Positions 17,665-26,500 of a DNA stretch of 64,000 bases are shown piece after piece. The DNA is from Acinetobacter sp. SFB (GTDB taxonomy: Bacteria; Pseudomonadota; Gammaproteobacteria; Pseudomonadales; Moraxellaceae), in NCBI RefSeq assembly GCF_001647545.1, contig NZ_LSZH01000001.1:62001-126000 (forward strand). The letters run 5' to 3'. The first letter of the stretch is position 1. Each line of letters opens with the position of its first letter. The translations under genes were made by a program, and so were the position numbers. The notes beneath the pieces were generated by a model that was not told where the DNA came from, searched no databases, and saw only the letters and a list, made by a program, of their open reading frames with translations.

Positions 17665-18987
17665 GTGCAGTCACAGTATTCATTAAGAAAACGCCTGATT
17701 ATTTATATTTCTGTTTTTAGTATTGCCTTGGGTTGTCTGCTGATTTTTTCTGCGTATCGGATTGCACTACAAGAAATTAATGAAGTTTTAGATGCGCAGA
17801 TGAAAAATTTAGCAGAACGCGTCGCGGCTCATGATCCTGTGCCGGTTAAAAGCCAGTTTGATCCATCCAAGCATTATCATGAAGAAGATTTGTTTGTTGA
17901 TGTGTGGTCTTATGCACGTGAAGAACATAAAAGCCATACTTTAAATTTATTGATTCATCCGGTTCATAAAGCAGGATTTTACACCCACAAAACCCCACAA
18001 GACATTTGGCATACTTATGTTTTGCCTTTAGAGCATTATCAGATTCAGGTCAGCCAGCAGCAATCGACACGGCAGCGTTTAGCACTCGAGCTTGCGGGAA
18101 ATATGTTTATTCCTTATCTGCTGTTTATGCCTTTTGTGATCTGGGGTTTAAGCTGGATTATTAGCCGCAGTTTACAACCAATTGATGATTTTAAAGCGGA
18201 ATTGGCACAGCGTGATTTAGATGAGCTAAGTGCAATACAACTTAATAATTATCCTGTGGAAATTGTTCCTACCATTACCGAAATGAATCATTTGTTTGAG
18301 CGTATTCTACATTCGCAACAGGAACAGCGACAGTTTATTGCCGATGCTGCACATGAGTTACGCACGCCCATCACTGCATTAAATTTGCAAATGCAAATTC
18401 TGTTAAAACAATTTCCAGAAGATCATGATTTACAAAATTTAAGTAAAGGATTAATCCGTATTCAACATTTGGTTAGCCAGTTACTCAATCTGGCAAAACA
18501 AGATGCTTCAATTCTGGAAGTTGAAAGCAAGCAGCAGTTTTTACTCAATCAGGTGGCAGTCAATTGTGTAGAACAGTTGATTCATTTGGCGATGCAAAAA
18601 GAAATTGATTTGGGGATGGAGCGCCAGGAAGAGATACTGCTAAATAGCCAGGAATCTGCGGTGCATTCGATTATTTTCAACCTGATTGATAACGCGATTA
18701 AATACACCCCGAACCAAGGGGTGATTAATGTTTCTGTGTTTGAACAAGATGGTTTCGCCATGGTTCAAGTCGAAGATAGTGGCCCGGGGATAGCCCCCGA
18801 GTTACACCAGCAGATTGTTAAGCGTTTCTACCGGATTCATCATCATTTAGAAATGGGTAGCGGTTTAGGACTTTCTATTGTCGATAAAGCCACGGAACGA
18901 TTAGGGGGCCGTATTTCTTTCTCAACGAGTGCCAGTCTGGGTGGTTTACAAGTGAATGTACAATTGCCACTGGTCAAGCAGATTTAA
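17665..18987 (+). CDS. pmrB: Sensor histidine kinase PmrB
   Basis: Membrane sensor kinase of the PmrAB system, about 440 residues. The first membrane segment (IYISVFSIALGCLLIFSAYRI) is followed by a periplasmic sensor loop, a second segment (NMFIPYLLFMPFVIWGLSWI) and a HAMP-like linker. The dimerisation helix carries the phospho-accepting His at about residue 230 in DAAHELRTPITALN. The ATPase domain has N-box FNLIDNAIKYTPN, DSGPGIAP and GSGLGLSIV. The start is GTG 17665 or TTG one codon earlier; both fit the AAGG site at 17651. Its stop lies only seven bases from the convergent PAP2 gene. Confidence 0.93.
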   Translation: MQSQYSLRKRLIIYISVFSIALGCLLIFSAYRIALQEINEVLDAQMKNLAERVAAHDPVPVKSQFDPSKHYHEEDLFVDVWSYAREEHKSHTLNLLIHPVHKAGFYTHKTPQDIWHTYVLPLEHYQIQVSQQQSTRQRLALELAGNMFIPYLLFMPFVIWGLSWIISRSLQPIDDFKAELAQRDLDELSAIQLNNYPVEIVPTITEMNHLFERILHSQQEQRQFIADAAHELRTPITALNLQMQILLKQFPEDHDLQNLSKGLIRIQHLVSQLLNLAKQDASILEVESKQQFLLNQVAVNCVEQLIHLAMQKEIDLGMERQEEILLNSQESAVHSIIFNLIDNAIKYTPNQGVINVSVFEQDGFAMVQVEDSGPGIAPELHQQIVKRFYRIHHHLEMGSGLGLSIVDKATERLGGRISFSTSASLGGLQVNVQLPLVKQI

Positions 18988-18994
18988 ACAACCC

Positions 18995-19681
18995 TTATTC
19001 TTGAGATGAGGGAGTCGTGATAAAATGCTTGTAATTGAAAAAGTAAAAAACCACATTAACCAGCCAGATAACCCAAGCTGTCCACAGGTTATGACTGAGA
19101 AAATGCGCTCCACGCATCATCTGGGCCCAGCCCATGGCAAAACCTAAAATACAGCCCGCGACCAGAAAAAAGTAGGCACGCTTTTTATTGGATAGGCGAA
19201 ACACTGCGTAACCTGCCATGAGCGAAAAACCGGTAGCCGCATGCCCACCCGGGAAACAATGCCCTTTAGTGGTTGAAAAATCCCAAAAGAAGCCTTGAGG
19301 TGTAGGGATGGTGATATTCCAAGGGCAGGCGTGTGCCGATTGGGACTTTAACAGCCCAATGATTGAGGTTGATAGAATGACCATGCCGAAAAAATAACCA
19401 TAGCTCCAGCGTAACGGTCTTAACTTTTCAAGTTTAAAGGAAGCGAGCCAGAGTATAAAAAAAATGACATAGACCAAAATGATCAGATCTTTGACATAAC
19501 GGTGATTCAGTTCGGCTAAATACCAGTTATCACGCAACAAAAATTGTCCAGATTCACTTACCCAAGGATGAATCAATGCAAGGTCGATTGATCCACCGAT
19601 AGGAAAAAATACCCAAAGCATGCAAAAACTAATGACCAGGAAACAGCCTTGATAGAGAATGAAGCGTTGCTTGTCGTGCAT
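18995..19681 (-). CDS. PAP2-family membrane phosphatase, probable PmrA-regulon member
   Basis: Integral-membrane phosphatidic-acid-phosphatase-2 type enzyme, 228 residues, about six membrane segments. The central phosphatase motif appears as CFPGGHAATGF (the usual PSGH motif with Gly for Ser), preceded by a Cys/Trp segment (HACPWNITIPTPQGF). The third motif is RGAHFLSHNLWTAW. Relatives of this shape include LpxE/LpxT-like lipid phosphatases encoded near two-component systems. It faces pmrB tail to tail. A PmrA box lies 48 bp upstream of its ATG, so I infer a role in lipid A or undecaprenyl phosphate chemistry during PmrAB induction. Substrate unproven. Confidence 0.82.
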   Translation of the reverse strand: MHDKQRFILYQGCFLVISFCMLWVFFPIGGSIDLALIHPWVSESGQFLLRDNWYLAELNHRYVKDLIILVYVIFFILWLASFKLEKLRPLRWSYGYFFGMVILSTSIIGLLKSQSAHACPWNITIPTPQGFFWDFSTTKGHCFPGGHAATGFSLMAGYAVFRLSNKKRAYFFLVAGCILGFAMGWAQMMRGAHFLSHNLWTAWVIWLVNVVFYFFNYKHFITTPSSQE

Positions 19682-19728
19682 AAAGAGAAGATCGATTGAT
19701 TTTATTTGCGCTATTACAACAACAAAAA

Positions 19729-19745
19729 CTTAATCTAGACTTAAG
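19729..19745 (-). promoter_or_regulatory. PmrA box upstream of the PAP2 phosphatase
   Basis: CTTAAT-CTAGA-CTTAAG on the plus strand matches YTTAAK-N5-YTTAAK exactly. Because TTAA is symmetric, it also reads as a good site on the minus strand (CTTAAG-TCTAG-ATTAAG). It is 48 bp upstream of the PAP2 start and about 150 bp upstream of the divergent HAD gene, so the PAP2 gene is the likelier target. Confidence 0.65.
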
Positions 19746-19896
19746 TCATGCTCGAACAGGCAGTCTAAACACCTAGAAAGTTGTATATAGATAGACAATA
19801 GCGTTGTACTGAATCGTAATAAACATATAAAGCAAACTGCTTAAGCCTGTATGGCTTCGATGCTACATTAGTCGACAAGATTTGTGAGCTATTAAA

Positions 19897-20583
19897 ATGA
19901 CCATTCGTGCTGTTTTATTTGATCTGGATAATACCTTAACCCATCGTGATGAAAGTATTTTGGCCTATAGCCAGCATTTGGCTCGTACATATCAGCATCA
20001 ATTAGCGCATGATCAGATCAGTCAAATTCAGCCGATTATTCGCCGTATTGATAATGGCGGTTACCCTAAAAAAGAGTTGCTCACTCATCCGAGTATTGCT
20101 GCTTCTGTAGCTGATGCACTGCTGCAAGAACTGAACTGGAACAGTGTTCCTGAACTGGATGAATTGACTCAATTCTGGTTTCAGCAATTTGGATTATCTG
20201 CAGTTGCCATGCAAGGTGCCGATACTCTGCTGGTCGATTTAAAACAGCAAGGTTATAAACTGGCAGTCGTTTCCAATGGTGGACATGCCACCCGTTTAAC
20301 CATTCTGCAAGGTTTGGGTTTTAGCCATTATTTTGACGAAATTGTCAGTTCTGAATTAGTCGGTATGAGTAAGCCGAATCCTGAAATTTTTCTGTATACC
20401 AGCCGTCAGTTGCAGGTCGAGCCGCAACAGTGTCTATTTATTGGCGATCATCCAGTCAATGATATACAAGGCGCGACCCAAGCCGGCATGAAAGCCTTAT
20501 GGCTACAAGGTTTTCATGAGATCGAAGCGCATAAACCCATTAATAAAATTCAAAATTTAGCTGACATTCAGCAATATTTATAA
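19897..20583 (+). CDS. HAD-superfamily phosphohydrolase
   Basis: Haloacid-dehalogenase-type hydrolase of 228 residues. Motif I is FDLDNTLTH (nucleophile Asp and acid/base Asp), motif II is VVSNGG, the motif III Lys is in MSKPNPEIF, and motif IV is IGDHPVNDIQGA. A helical C1 cap lies between motifs I and II, as in phosphoglycolate phosphatase, YjjG and YigB. It probably dephosphorylates a small sugar phosphate or nucleotide in the cytosol; the substrate cannot be told from sequence. The downstream spacer holds only a weak A/T-rich stem without a T run. Confidence 0.85.
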   Translation: MTIRAVLFDLDNTLTHRDESILAYSQHLARTYQHQLAHDQISQIQPIIRRIDNGGYPKKELLTHPSIAASVADALLQELNWNSVPELDELTQFWFQQFGLSAVAMQGADTLLVDLKQQGYKLAVVSNGGHATRLTILQGLGFSHYFDEIVSSELVGMSKPNPEIFLYTSRQLQVEPQQCLFIGDHPVNDIQGATQAGMKALWLQGFHEIEAHKPINKIQNLADIQQYL

Positions 20584-20719
20584 TGCTCATTGTCCCTTAG
20601 CTATTTTCAGAAATAGAAATGACAGGGATACAGATAAAAAAACGACCCTTTCGAGTCGCGCTGAAAATCGTAATCAAATTTTAAAAGCCGGGTTTAAAAT
20701 AAGGTTTATAATTTAAGCC

Positions 20720-21925
20720 TTAAAATAGGGCGTCTTCTGAATTGGCTGAGATTTTGTGAATAGATAAGTCCGCACCCCGAAATTCATCTTCTTGCGATAA
20801 ACGAATGCCCATAGTGATCTTGAGTGCACCGTAAACCAGAAAGCCGCCCGTAAGTGCAATCGAGATTGCCAGCAATGTACCAATAATTTGAGAAATCATG
20901 GAAACATTGCCTAGACCACCTAACCATTGTTGTCCGAAAATACCTACGGCTAAGCCACCAAATGTCCCGCATACGCCGTGCAATGGCCAAACCCCCAATA
21001 CGTCATCGACTTTAAGTTTATTTTGGGTATAGGTAAACAGTTTCACGAAGATCACCCCTGCAATGGCTCCAATAATCAGTGCTCCAACCGGATGCACCAC
21101 ATCAGAACCGGCACAGATGGCCACTAAGCCCGCCAAAGGACCATTGTGTAAAAAGCCGGGGTCATTTTTACCGATGAAGTTGGCAGCAATGGTTCCACCG
21201 ACCATGGCCATGAGCGAGTTAATGGCCACTAGTCCTGAAATAGCATCTAAACGTTGCGCGCTCATCACGTTAAAACCAAACCAGCCCACGATTAAAATCC
21301 ATGAACCCAAAGCCAGAAAAGGAATAGAAGAGGGTGGATGTGCACTTACTCGGCCATCTTTTTTATAACGGCCGTGACGCGCACCGAGCAAGATGACAGC
21401 GACTAAAGCGATCCATCCGCCCATGGCATGCACGACTACAGAACCGGCAAAGTCATGGAAACTTGCCCCAAATGTGCTTGCTAACCATTTTTGTAGTCCT
21501 AAATTACCATTCCAGGCAATGCCTTCAAAGAAAGGATAGATCAAGGCGACCAATAACAAGGTGGCAATGGCTTGGGAACGCATTTTGGCACGTTCGGCAA
21601 TACCGCCAGAAATAATGGCAGGAATAGCGGCAGCAAAAGTCAGCAAGAAGAAACAGCGCATCAGGTTATAGCCATGATCCGCAGCTAAGGTTGTACCCAT
21701 ATGAAAAAAATGTTGTCCATAAGCAATATAATAGCCAACAAAAAAATAGGCGATGGCTGAAATGGAAAAATCAGTCAGAATTTTACTCAGCGCATTGACC
21801 TGGTTTTTATGTCGGACTGTGCCCAGCTCCAAAAATGCAAAACCTGCATGCATGGCTAAAACTAAAACCGCACCAAGAAGGAGAAAGAGTAAATCCATAT
21901 TTTGCATATTTTGCATATTTTGCAT
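20720..21925 (-). CDS. amtB: Ammonium transporter
   Basis: Inner-membrane ammonium channel of the Amt/Rh family with 11 expected membrane segments. The twin pore histidines are in GSVVVHAMGGW and LHGVCGTFGGLA; MHAGFAFLELGTVRHKNQ is the first-helix region and VVHPVGALIIG lies later. From ATG 21925 it has about 401 residues. That start has TGGAG seven bases upstream, and it is the first of four in-frame ATGs supplied by a 9-bp tandem repeat. An upstream frame reaching 22024 adds a polar stretch and is less likely. No glnK lies adjacent, unlike the usual glnK-amtB arrangement. Confidence 0.9.
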   Translation of the reverse strand: MQNMQNMQNMDLLFLLLGAVLVLAMHAGFAFLELGTVRHKNQVNALSKILTDFSISAIAYFFVGYYIAYGQHFFHMGTTLAADHGYNLMRCFFLLTFAAAIPAIISGGIAERAKMRSQAIATLLLVALIYPFFEGIAWNGNLGLQKWLASTFGASFHDFAGSVVVHAMGGWIALVAVILLGARHGRYKKDGRVSAHPPSSIPFLALGSWILIVGWFGFNVMSAQRLDAISGLVAINSLMAMVGGTIAANFIGKNDPGFLHNGPLAGLVAICAGSDVVHPVGALIIGAIAGVIFVKLFTYTQNKLKVDDVLGVWPLHGVCGTFGGLAVGIFGQQWLGGLGNVSMISQIIGTLLAISIALTGGFLVYGALKITMGIRLSQEDEFRGADLSIHKISANSEDALF

Positions 21926-21931
21926 ATTTTG
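21896..21931 (-). repeat. Four-copy 9-bp tandem repeat at the amtB start
   Basis: Exactly four copies of CATATTTTG (coding strand CAAAATATG) encode Gln-Asn-Met repeats right at the start of amtB. Each copy offers an in-frame ATG at 21925, 21916, 21907 or 21898. Because the unit is nine bases, copy-number change keeps the frame but changes the distance between the ribosome site and the last ATG. Confidence 0.9.
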
Positions 21932-22522
21932 GCTCCATTTTAGTGCTGTTTTCACAAAAAGAAGATCAGTATATCGAGGCATAGGATTTGAGGAAGAGCT
22001 TTGAAAAAGGGAAATATTGATCATTCATTTAAAAAAATGCTCAAGACTCGATATAAAGCAAAGTATTATTTTTAGATGCATTTGATGCACTAAAATGAGG
22101 CAAAATGGTTAAATTAAAGTATAAATAAATATATGATTATTAGATTAAATTTAGATTTTATTATTTTTACTATTTTTTCAGTTTTTTTGCAGAGCACTGA
22201 ATAGTGGCAATGTAATTAATTTTAACTATTAAAAATAATTTAAAGATAAAGGCATAAATGCATTTTGATAAAGCAATTCTAGCTGATTTTATAATCTATG
22301 ATGCTGCGTTTGGAAAATTCTTGCTCATTCTCAAGCTAAATCGAGGAGGGTATAGATGCTAATACACGCGAGCTAAACTGAGCATATTTAAAGTAGATAA
22401 GGTGAATAATTAAACAATATGGGATACAAAACCTATAATGAATTGGTAGCTTTAGTTTTGATATCGCAGTTGCAACCCTAGAAGATAAGTGCTCATTTTA
22501 TATTGTATTTTAAGGTTTAAAG
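21932..22522. other. Long AT-rich intergenic region between amtB and the carbonic anhydrase gene
   Basis: Nearly 600 bases separate these divergent genes. No plausible coding frame is seen beyond the short upstream extension of the amtB frame, and no strong hairpin or long repeat. The right end carries the AAGG ribosome site for the carbonic anhydrase gene. Both promoters must lie here. The length leaves room for a small RNA, but nothing I can see supports one. Confidence 0.5.
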
Positions 22523-23257
22523 ATGAAACGGAGTTTGCTCGCATTACTGGCATTGGTTGGTTTTAATTCATTTGCAGCAGAAGGAACTCAATTTGATTGG
22601 GGCTATTCTAAAGAGACTGCACCTGAACAATGGAGCAAAATCAAACCTGAGTACCAAACCTGCGAAGGGCTGAATCAAGCACCGATTAATATTGATCAAA
22701 CCATCTCCGCACAACTACCGGCTTTAAAATTGAATTACAGTTCAAAAGCAGACACGATTATCAATAATCAACGTACCGTACAAATCAATTTTTCCGAAGG
22801 CAGTACCTTGGAATTAGAGCAGAAAGTATTTCATCTCAAACAGTTCCATTTACATAGTCCGAGCGAACATACCATTAAAGCAAAAAGCTTTGCCATGGAA
22901 ATGCATTTTGTGCACGTCACTGAACAAGACGAGTTAGCCGTGGTCGCAGTAATGTTTGAAGAAGGTGAGGAAAATAAAAAGCTGAAACAACTGTGGAAAG
23001 AATTACCGAAAAAATCAGGCAATACCGTACAGCTGAAACATCAAGATTTAGCTACAGCATTCTTACCTGTAAAATTAGATTACTATCGTTTTAATGGTTC
23101 TTTGACTACGCCGCCGTGTTCAGAAGGGGTACGCTGGATTGTACTTAAAGATATTCAACAGGCATCAAAACAACAGATTCAGATATTTTCAAGCTTGATG
23201 GAACATCCGAATAATCGTCCTGTGCAACCGACCAATGCACGCTTAGTGCTTGAATAA
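22523..23257 (+). CDS. Alpha-class carbonic anhydrase, periplasmic
   Basis: Zinc enzyme interconverting carbon dioxide and bicarbonate. 244 residues beginning with a signal peptide (MKRSLLALLALVGFNSFAAE), so it acts in the periplasm. The alpha-class zinc triad is clear: His109 and His111 in QFHLHSPSEH and His128 in MEMHFVHV. The substrate-pocket motif LTTPPCSEGVRW and the N-terminal FDWGY and QAPINI segments complete the family pattern. The length is normal for bacterial alpha enzymes. The ATG follows an AAGG site. It is monocistronic, with a strong terminator behind it. Confidence 0.93.
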   Translation: MKRSLLALLALVGFNSFAAEGTQFDWGYSKETAPEQWSKIKPEYQTCEGLNQAPINIDQTISAQLPALKLNYSSKADTIINNQRTVQINFSEGSTLELEQKVFHLKQFHLHSPSEHTIKAKSFAMEMHFVHVTEQDELAVVAVMFEEGEENKKLKQLWKELPKKSGNTVQLKHQDLATAFLPVKLDYYRFNGSLTTPPCSEGVRWIVLKDIQQASKQQIQIFSSLMEHPNNRPVQPTNARLVLE

Positions 23258-23270
23258 TTTCATTCCAATA

Positions 23271-23298
23271 AAAAAGCAGATCATTTGATCTGCTTTTT
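23271..23298. terminator. Bidirectional terminator, carbonic anhydrase / gltL
   Basis: A 13-bp near-perfect stem (AAAAAGCAGATCA and complement) with T and A runs lies between two convergent genes, 13 bp past one stop and 15 bp past the other. It can serve both. Confidence 0.88.
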
Positions 23299-23313
23299 TA
23301 AATGCTGATATAT

Positions 23314-24057
23314 TTAGTGCAAAATTTTATTTAGGAATTGTTGCGCCCGTTCACCACGTTGGCTATTAAAGAATTCATCCTTGGTACAATCTTCTACAAT
23401 TTTGCCCTGATCCATAAAGATCACACGGTTGGCCACCTGACGTGCGAAGCCCATTTCATGCGTGACACACATCATGGTCATGCCTTCTTTAGCCAGACCT
23501 ACCATCACGTCTAATACTTCTGTAATCATTTCAGGATCAAGCGCGGAGGTTGGTTCATCAAACAGCATGGCAATCGGGTCCATGCTTAAGGCGCGGGCAA
23601 TGGCAACACGTTGTTGCTGTCCGCCAGAAAGCTGTGCAGGGAATTTATCTGCCTGAGCACTGAGTCCAACACGGTCCAAGTAAGCCAAACCTTTTTGCTT
23701 AGCTTCTGCTTCCGAACGTCCCAAAACTTTAATCTGGGCAATGGTCAAGTTTTCAGTAATGCTCAAATGGGGAAACAGTTCAAAATGCTGAAATACCATG
23801 CCGACGCGACTGCGCAACAGGTTTAAATTGGTTTTTGGATCTTTAATGGAAATACCATCGACCGTGATGTTGCCTTGCTGAAAGGCTTCCAGACCATTTA
23901 CCGTTTTAATTAATGTGGATTTCCCTGAACCCGAAGGACCACAGACCACCACCACTTCACCTTGACGAATTTGCGTACTGCAATCTGTGAGTACCTGAAA
24001 TTTGTCGTACCATTTACTCACGTTCTGAATGTCGATCATCACTTTGTTATCATTCAT
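23314..24057 (-). CDS. gltL: Glutamate/aspartate ABC transporter, ATP-binding protein
   Basis: Cytosolic ATPase of a polar amino-acid ABC importer, 247 residues. Walker A GPSGSGKSTLIKTVNGLE, signature LSGGQQQRVAIARAL, Walker B AMLFDEPTSALDPE and the switch His in VTHEMGF are all present. The short length and PEMITEVLDVM are typical of GlnQ/GltL/HisP. It is the last gene of a gltIJKL operon; its start overlaps the permease stop by four bases, indicating translational coupling. Glutamate/aspartate specificity is inferred from the operon order and the binding protein. Confidence 0.92.
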   Translation of the reverse strand: MNDNKVMIDIQNVSKWYDKFQVLTDCSTQIRQGEVVVVCGPSGSGKSTLIKTVNGLEAFQQGNITVDGISIKDPKTNLNLLRSRVGMVFQHFELFPHLSITENLTIAQIKVLGRSEAEAKQKGLAYLDRVGLSAQADKFPAQLSGGQQQRVAIARALSMDPIAMLFDEPTSALDPEMITEVLDVMVGLAKEGMTMMCVTHEMGFARQVANRVIFMDQGKIVEDCTKDEFFNSQRGERAQQFLNKILH

Positions 24058-24737
24058 ACGTGTAACCTTCTTTGTAATTTTTTAACAGTATAGGTGGCCA
24101 AAAGACTAATGGTGAAATATACCAACCCTGCAAATAAAATGTACTGGGTCAGCAATGACATCAGGTCACCCCGGACATAGTTGGTTCTGAAAAAGTCCAG
24201 TAGGCCAATGGCATAGACCATGGTTGAATCCTGAAATAAGATAATGGTTTGTTGCAGCAGTAAAGGGGTCATTTTACGAAAGGCTTGCGGCAAGATGATG
24301 AGACGCATCGATTGCCCATAACTCATGCCTAAAGCCGAAGCTGCAGCGGATTGTCCACGCGAAATCGACTGAATGCCGGCACGTACAATTTCAGAAAAGT
24401 AGGCGGCTTCAAACAGCATAAAGGCCACAATACTGGAGACCAATGCAGTATCAATGGTCAGGTAATTCCCCGTGACTGCGGTATAGATAAAAGGCACCGC
24501 AAAGTAGAACCACATCAGCACCAACAGCAAAGGAATGGAGCGGAACAGGTTCACATACCCTTGTGCAATAAAGTTAAAAACTTTAATCGAAGACAAGCGC
24601 ATTAAAGCCAGTATGGTGCCAATTAAAATTCCACCGACGGTTGCAATACAGACCACTTTTAAAGTGATACTAAAGCCATGCCATAAGGCAGGAGCAGAGA
24701 GTTGCAAGTCATTTAAAAATGCAGAGAGCCATTCCAT
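24054..24737 (-). CDS. gltK: Glutamate/aspartate ABC transporter permease
   Basis: Inner-membrane permease of the HisMQ class, 227 residues with about five membrane segments. The coupling-helix (EAA) loop ASALGMSYGQSMRLIILPQAFR docks onto the ATPase GltL. Its partner permease GltJ lies immediately upstream and the two stop/start codons overlap by a base. Together they form the heterodimeric pore. Confidence 0.9.
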   Translation of the reverse strand: MEWLSAFLNDLQLSAPALWHGFSITLKVVCIATVGGILIGTILALMRLSSIKVFNFIAQGYVNLFRSIPLLLVLMWFYFAVPFIYTAVTGNYLTIDTALVSSIVAFMLFEAAYFSEIVRAGIQSISRGQSAAASALGMSYGQSMRLIILPQAFRKMTPLLLQQTIILFQDSTMVYAIGLLDFFRTNYVRGDLMSLLTQYILFAGLVYFTISLLATYTVKKLQRRLHV

Positions 24738-25480
24738 TATTTACCTCCTGCAATTAAACCGGGCACATATAAGCGCTTTTCCAGCAAGGTCATCGCCGAG
24801 ATTAAGCAGACATTAATCACAATGAAAATCACGGTCACGATGGTGTAAATTTCAATGGTATTTTGCGTATATTCACTGATGGTTTTCATTTGGGAAATAA
24901 TTTCTGCAACACCGACTAATGATGCTACGGAAGTATTTTTGACACAGTTGGTCAGCTCGGAACTGAGGGGAGGTAAAATCGTGCGAAAGGACTGCGGTAA
25001 AATCACGTAGCGATAGAGCTGAGCCGTACTAAAACCCATGGCATAACCGGCATTAACCTGTCCGACCGGCAAGGCTTCAATGCCTGTGCGTACCTGTTCA
25101 CACACCCGTGCAGCTGTAAATAAACCCAAACCGACACTGGCTGAAATCAGTGCAGTGGTGTTGGCGCCTAGGTCATTGATCCACCAGTCGCGAATGACTG
25201 CTGGTAAAAAATTGGGAACCACATAAAACCAGATAAATAATTGAATCAGCAACGGTATATTTCGGAAAATGGTGACATAGCCTGTACCAATGGCACGTGC
25301 AGTCTTATTCGGCAAGGTTCGCATGATGCCCAGAATGCTGCCCAAAACCATGGCAATAGTCCATGCGACAAAAGCAATCACCAACAACCAGCCCAGACCC
25401 ACTAAAACCCATTGCAAATAGGTACTGCCACCGACCCCTGTGGATTGCCACAAAACACTCCAATTCCAACTATAATTCAT
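24737..25480 (-). CDS. gltJ: Glutamate/aspartate ABC transporter permease
   Basis: HisMQ-class permease, 247 residues, about five membrane segments. The EAA loop is AGYAMGFSTAQLYRYVILPQ. The N-terminus MNYSWNWSVLW and the block YVTIFRNIPLLIQLFIWFY are characteristic of GltJ. It follows the binding-protein gene by 69 bp, enough for partial attenuation or processing after the highly expressed binding protein. Confidence 0.9.
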   Translation of the reverse strand: MNYSWNWSVLWQSTGVGGSTYLQWVLVGLGWLLVIAFVAWTIAMVLGSILGIMRTLPNKTARAIGTGYVTIFRNIPLLIQLFIWFYVVPNFLPAVIRDWWINDLGANTTALISASVGLGLFTAARVCEQVRTGIEALPVGQVNAGYAMGFSTAQLYRYVILPQSFRTILPPLSSELTNCVKNTSVASLVGVAEIISQMKTISEYTQNTIEIYTIVTVIFIVINVCLISAMTLLEKRLYVPGLIAGGK

Positions 25481-25549
25481 AGTGACTCCACCGAAGAATC
25501 AGGTAAAAATCCATGTTTACCTGATCTTGAAAGTATGTTGTTTTAAAGT

Positions 25550-26500
25550 TTATTGATCGCGATCGTGCGGTTTAGCAATTAACGCTTTAAGCTGATCTGA
25601 CATTTTGAAGTTTAGATTGATATTTTTTGGTGGAATTGGCTGCTGGAACCATTTTTCGTACATTTTGTTGATTTCACCCGAACTATAGGTAGTCTTAATC
25701 GCATCATCGACCACTTGCTTAAAGCCGGTGTCGCCTTTACGCATCATACAGCCGTAAATTTCATGAATCGGGGCGGTGCCGACAATGACCCATTTATCCG
25801 GATCGGAGGCTTTGGATTTTTCACCGGCCAGCAAGATGTCATCCATCATAAAGGCAGCAGCACGACCGTTTTGCAGCATCAAGAATGACTCTGCATGGTC
25901 TTTGGCAGAAATAATTTCACCAATACCAAGTTCTTGCTGATGTTGGCGGATATAACGCTCGGATGTTGTTCCGGCTGTAGTTACCAGTTTTTTACCTTTC
26001 AGGTCAGTAAAATCTTTCACCCCTGAATCTTTGGCGGTAAGCAGACGGGAACCGACTTCAAAGAAACCGACAGAGAAATCGACTTGTTGCTGGCGTTCCT
26101 TGTTGTTGGTGGTTGAGCCACATTCTAAATCGACCGTGCCATTTGAAACCAGCGGAATACGGTTCTGGCTGGTGACCAGGTTATAGCGAATTTTTAGGTC
26201 CGGCATATTCAGTTTTTGTTTTACCGCGTCTACCACTTTTAATTGCAGGTCATGTGCATAACCGACCGGCTGATTCGGGTTGTCTGCGATGTAAGAAAAA
26301 GGAATGGAAGAGTCGCGATAGCCCAGCACAATAGTGCCGGATTTTTTGATTTTATCGAGGGTACCTGAAGTAGTGGCATCGGAACCGGTTCCCGCTGCCT
26401 TTTCGCCCGCTGCTGGAGCCTTATTGTCACTACAAGCACTTAGGCCAAGCATGAGTGCACTTGCACAAAGTAGGGATGTTACGCTGCGTTTATGGGTCAT
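25550..26500 (-). CDS. gltI: Glutamate/aspartate-binding protein, predicted lipoprotein
   Basis: Solute-binding protein (SBP family 3) of the GltIJKL importer, 316 residues. The leader MTHKRSVTSLLCASALMLG ends in the lipobox LSAC, so it is probably tethered to the inner membrane although E. coli GltI is soluble. The mature domain opens TLDKIKKSGTIVLGYRDSSI; RIPLVSNGTVDLECGSTTN and the closing GYFEV-like core match dicarboxylate-amino-acid binders. The ATG is preceded by AAGGAG. First gene of the operon. Confidence 0.9.
   Translation of the reverse strand: MTHKRSVTSLLCASALMLGLSACSDNKAPAAGEKAAGTGSDATTSGTLDKIKKSGTIVLGYRDSSIPFSYIADNPNQPVGYAHDLQLKVVDAVKQKLNMPDLKIRYNLVTSQNRIPLVSNGTVDLECGSTTNNKERQQQVDFSVGFFEVGSRLLTAKDSGVKDFTDLKGKKLVTTAGTTSERYIRQHQQELGIGEIISAKDHAESFLMLQNGRAAAFMMDDILLAGEKSKASDPDKWVIVGTAPIHEIYGCMMRKGDTGFKQVVDDAIKTTYSSGEINKMYEKWFQQPIPPKNINLNFKMSDQLKALIAKPHDRDQ

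Noticed and set aside
20592-20627. Nested stem after the HAD hydrolase gene as a terminator
   Set aside because: The stem is weak, A/T-rich and not followed by a T run.
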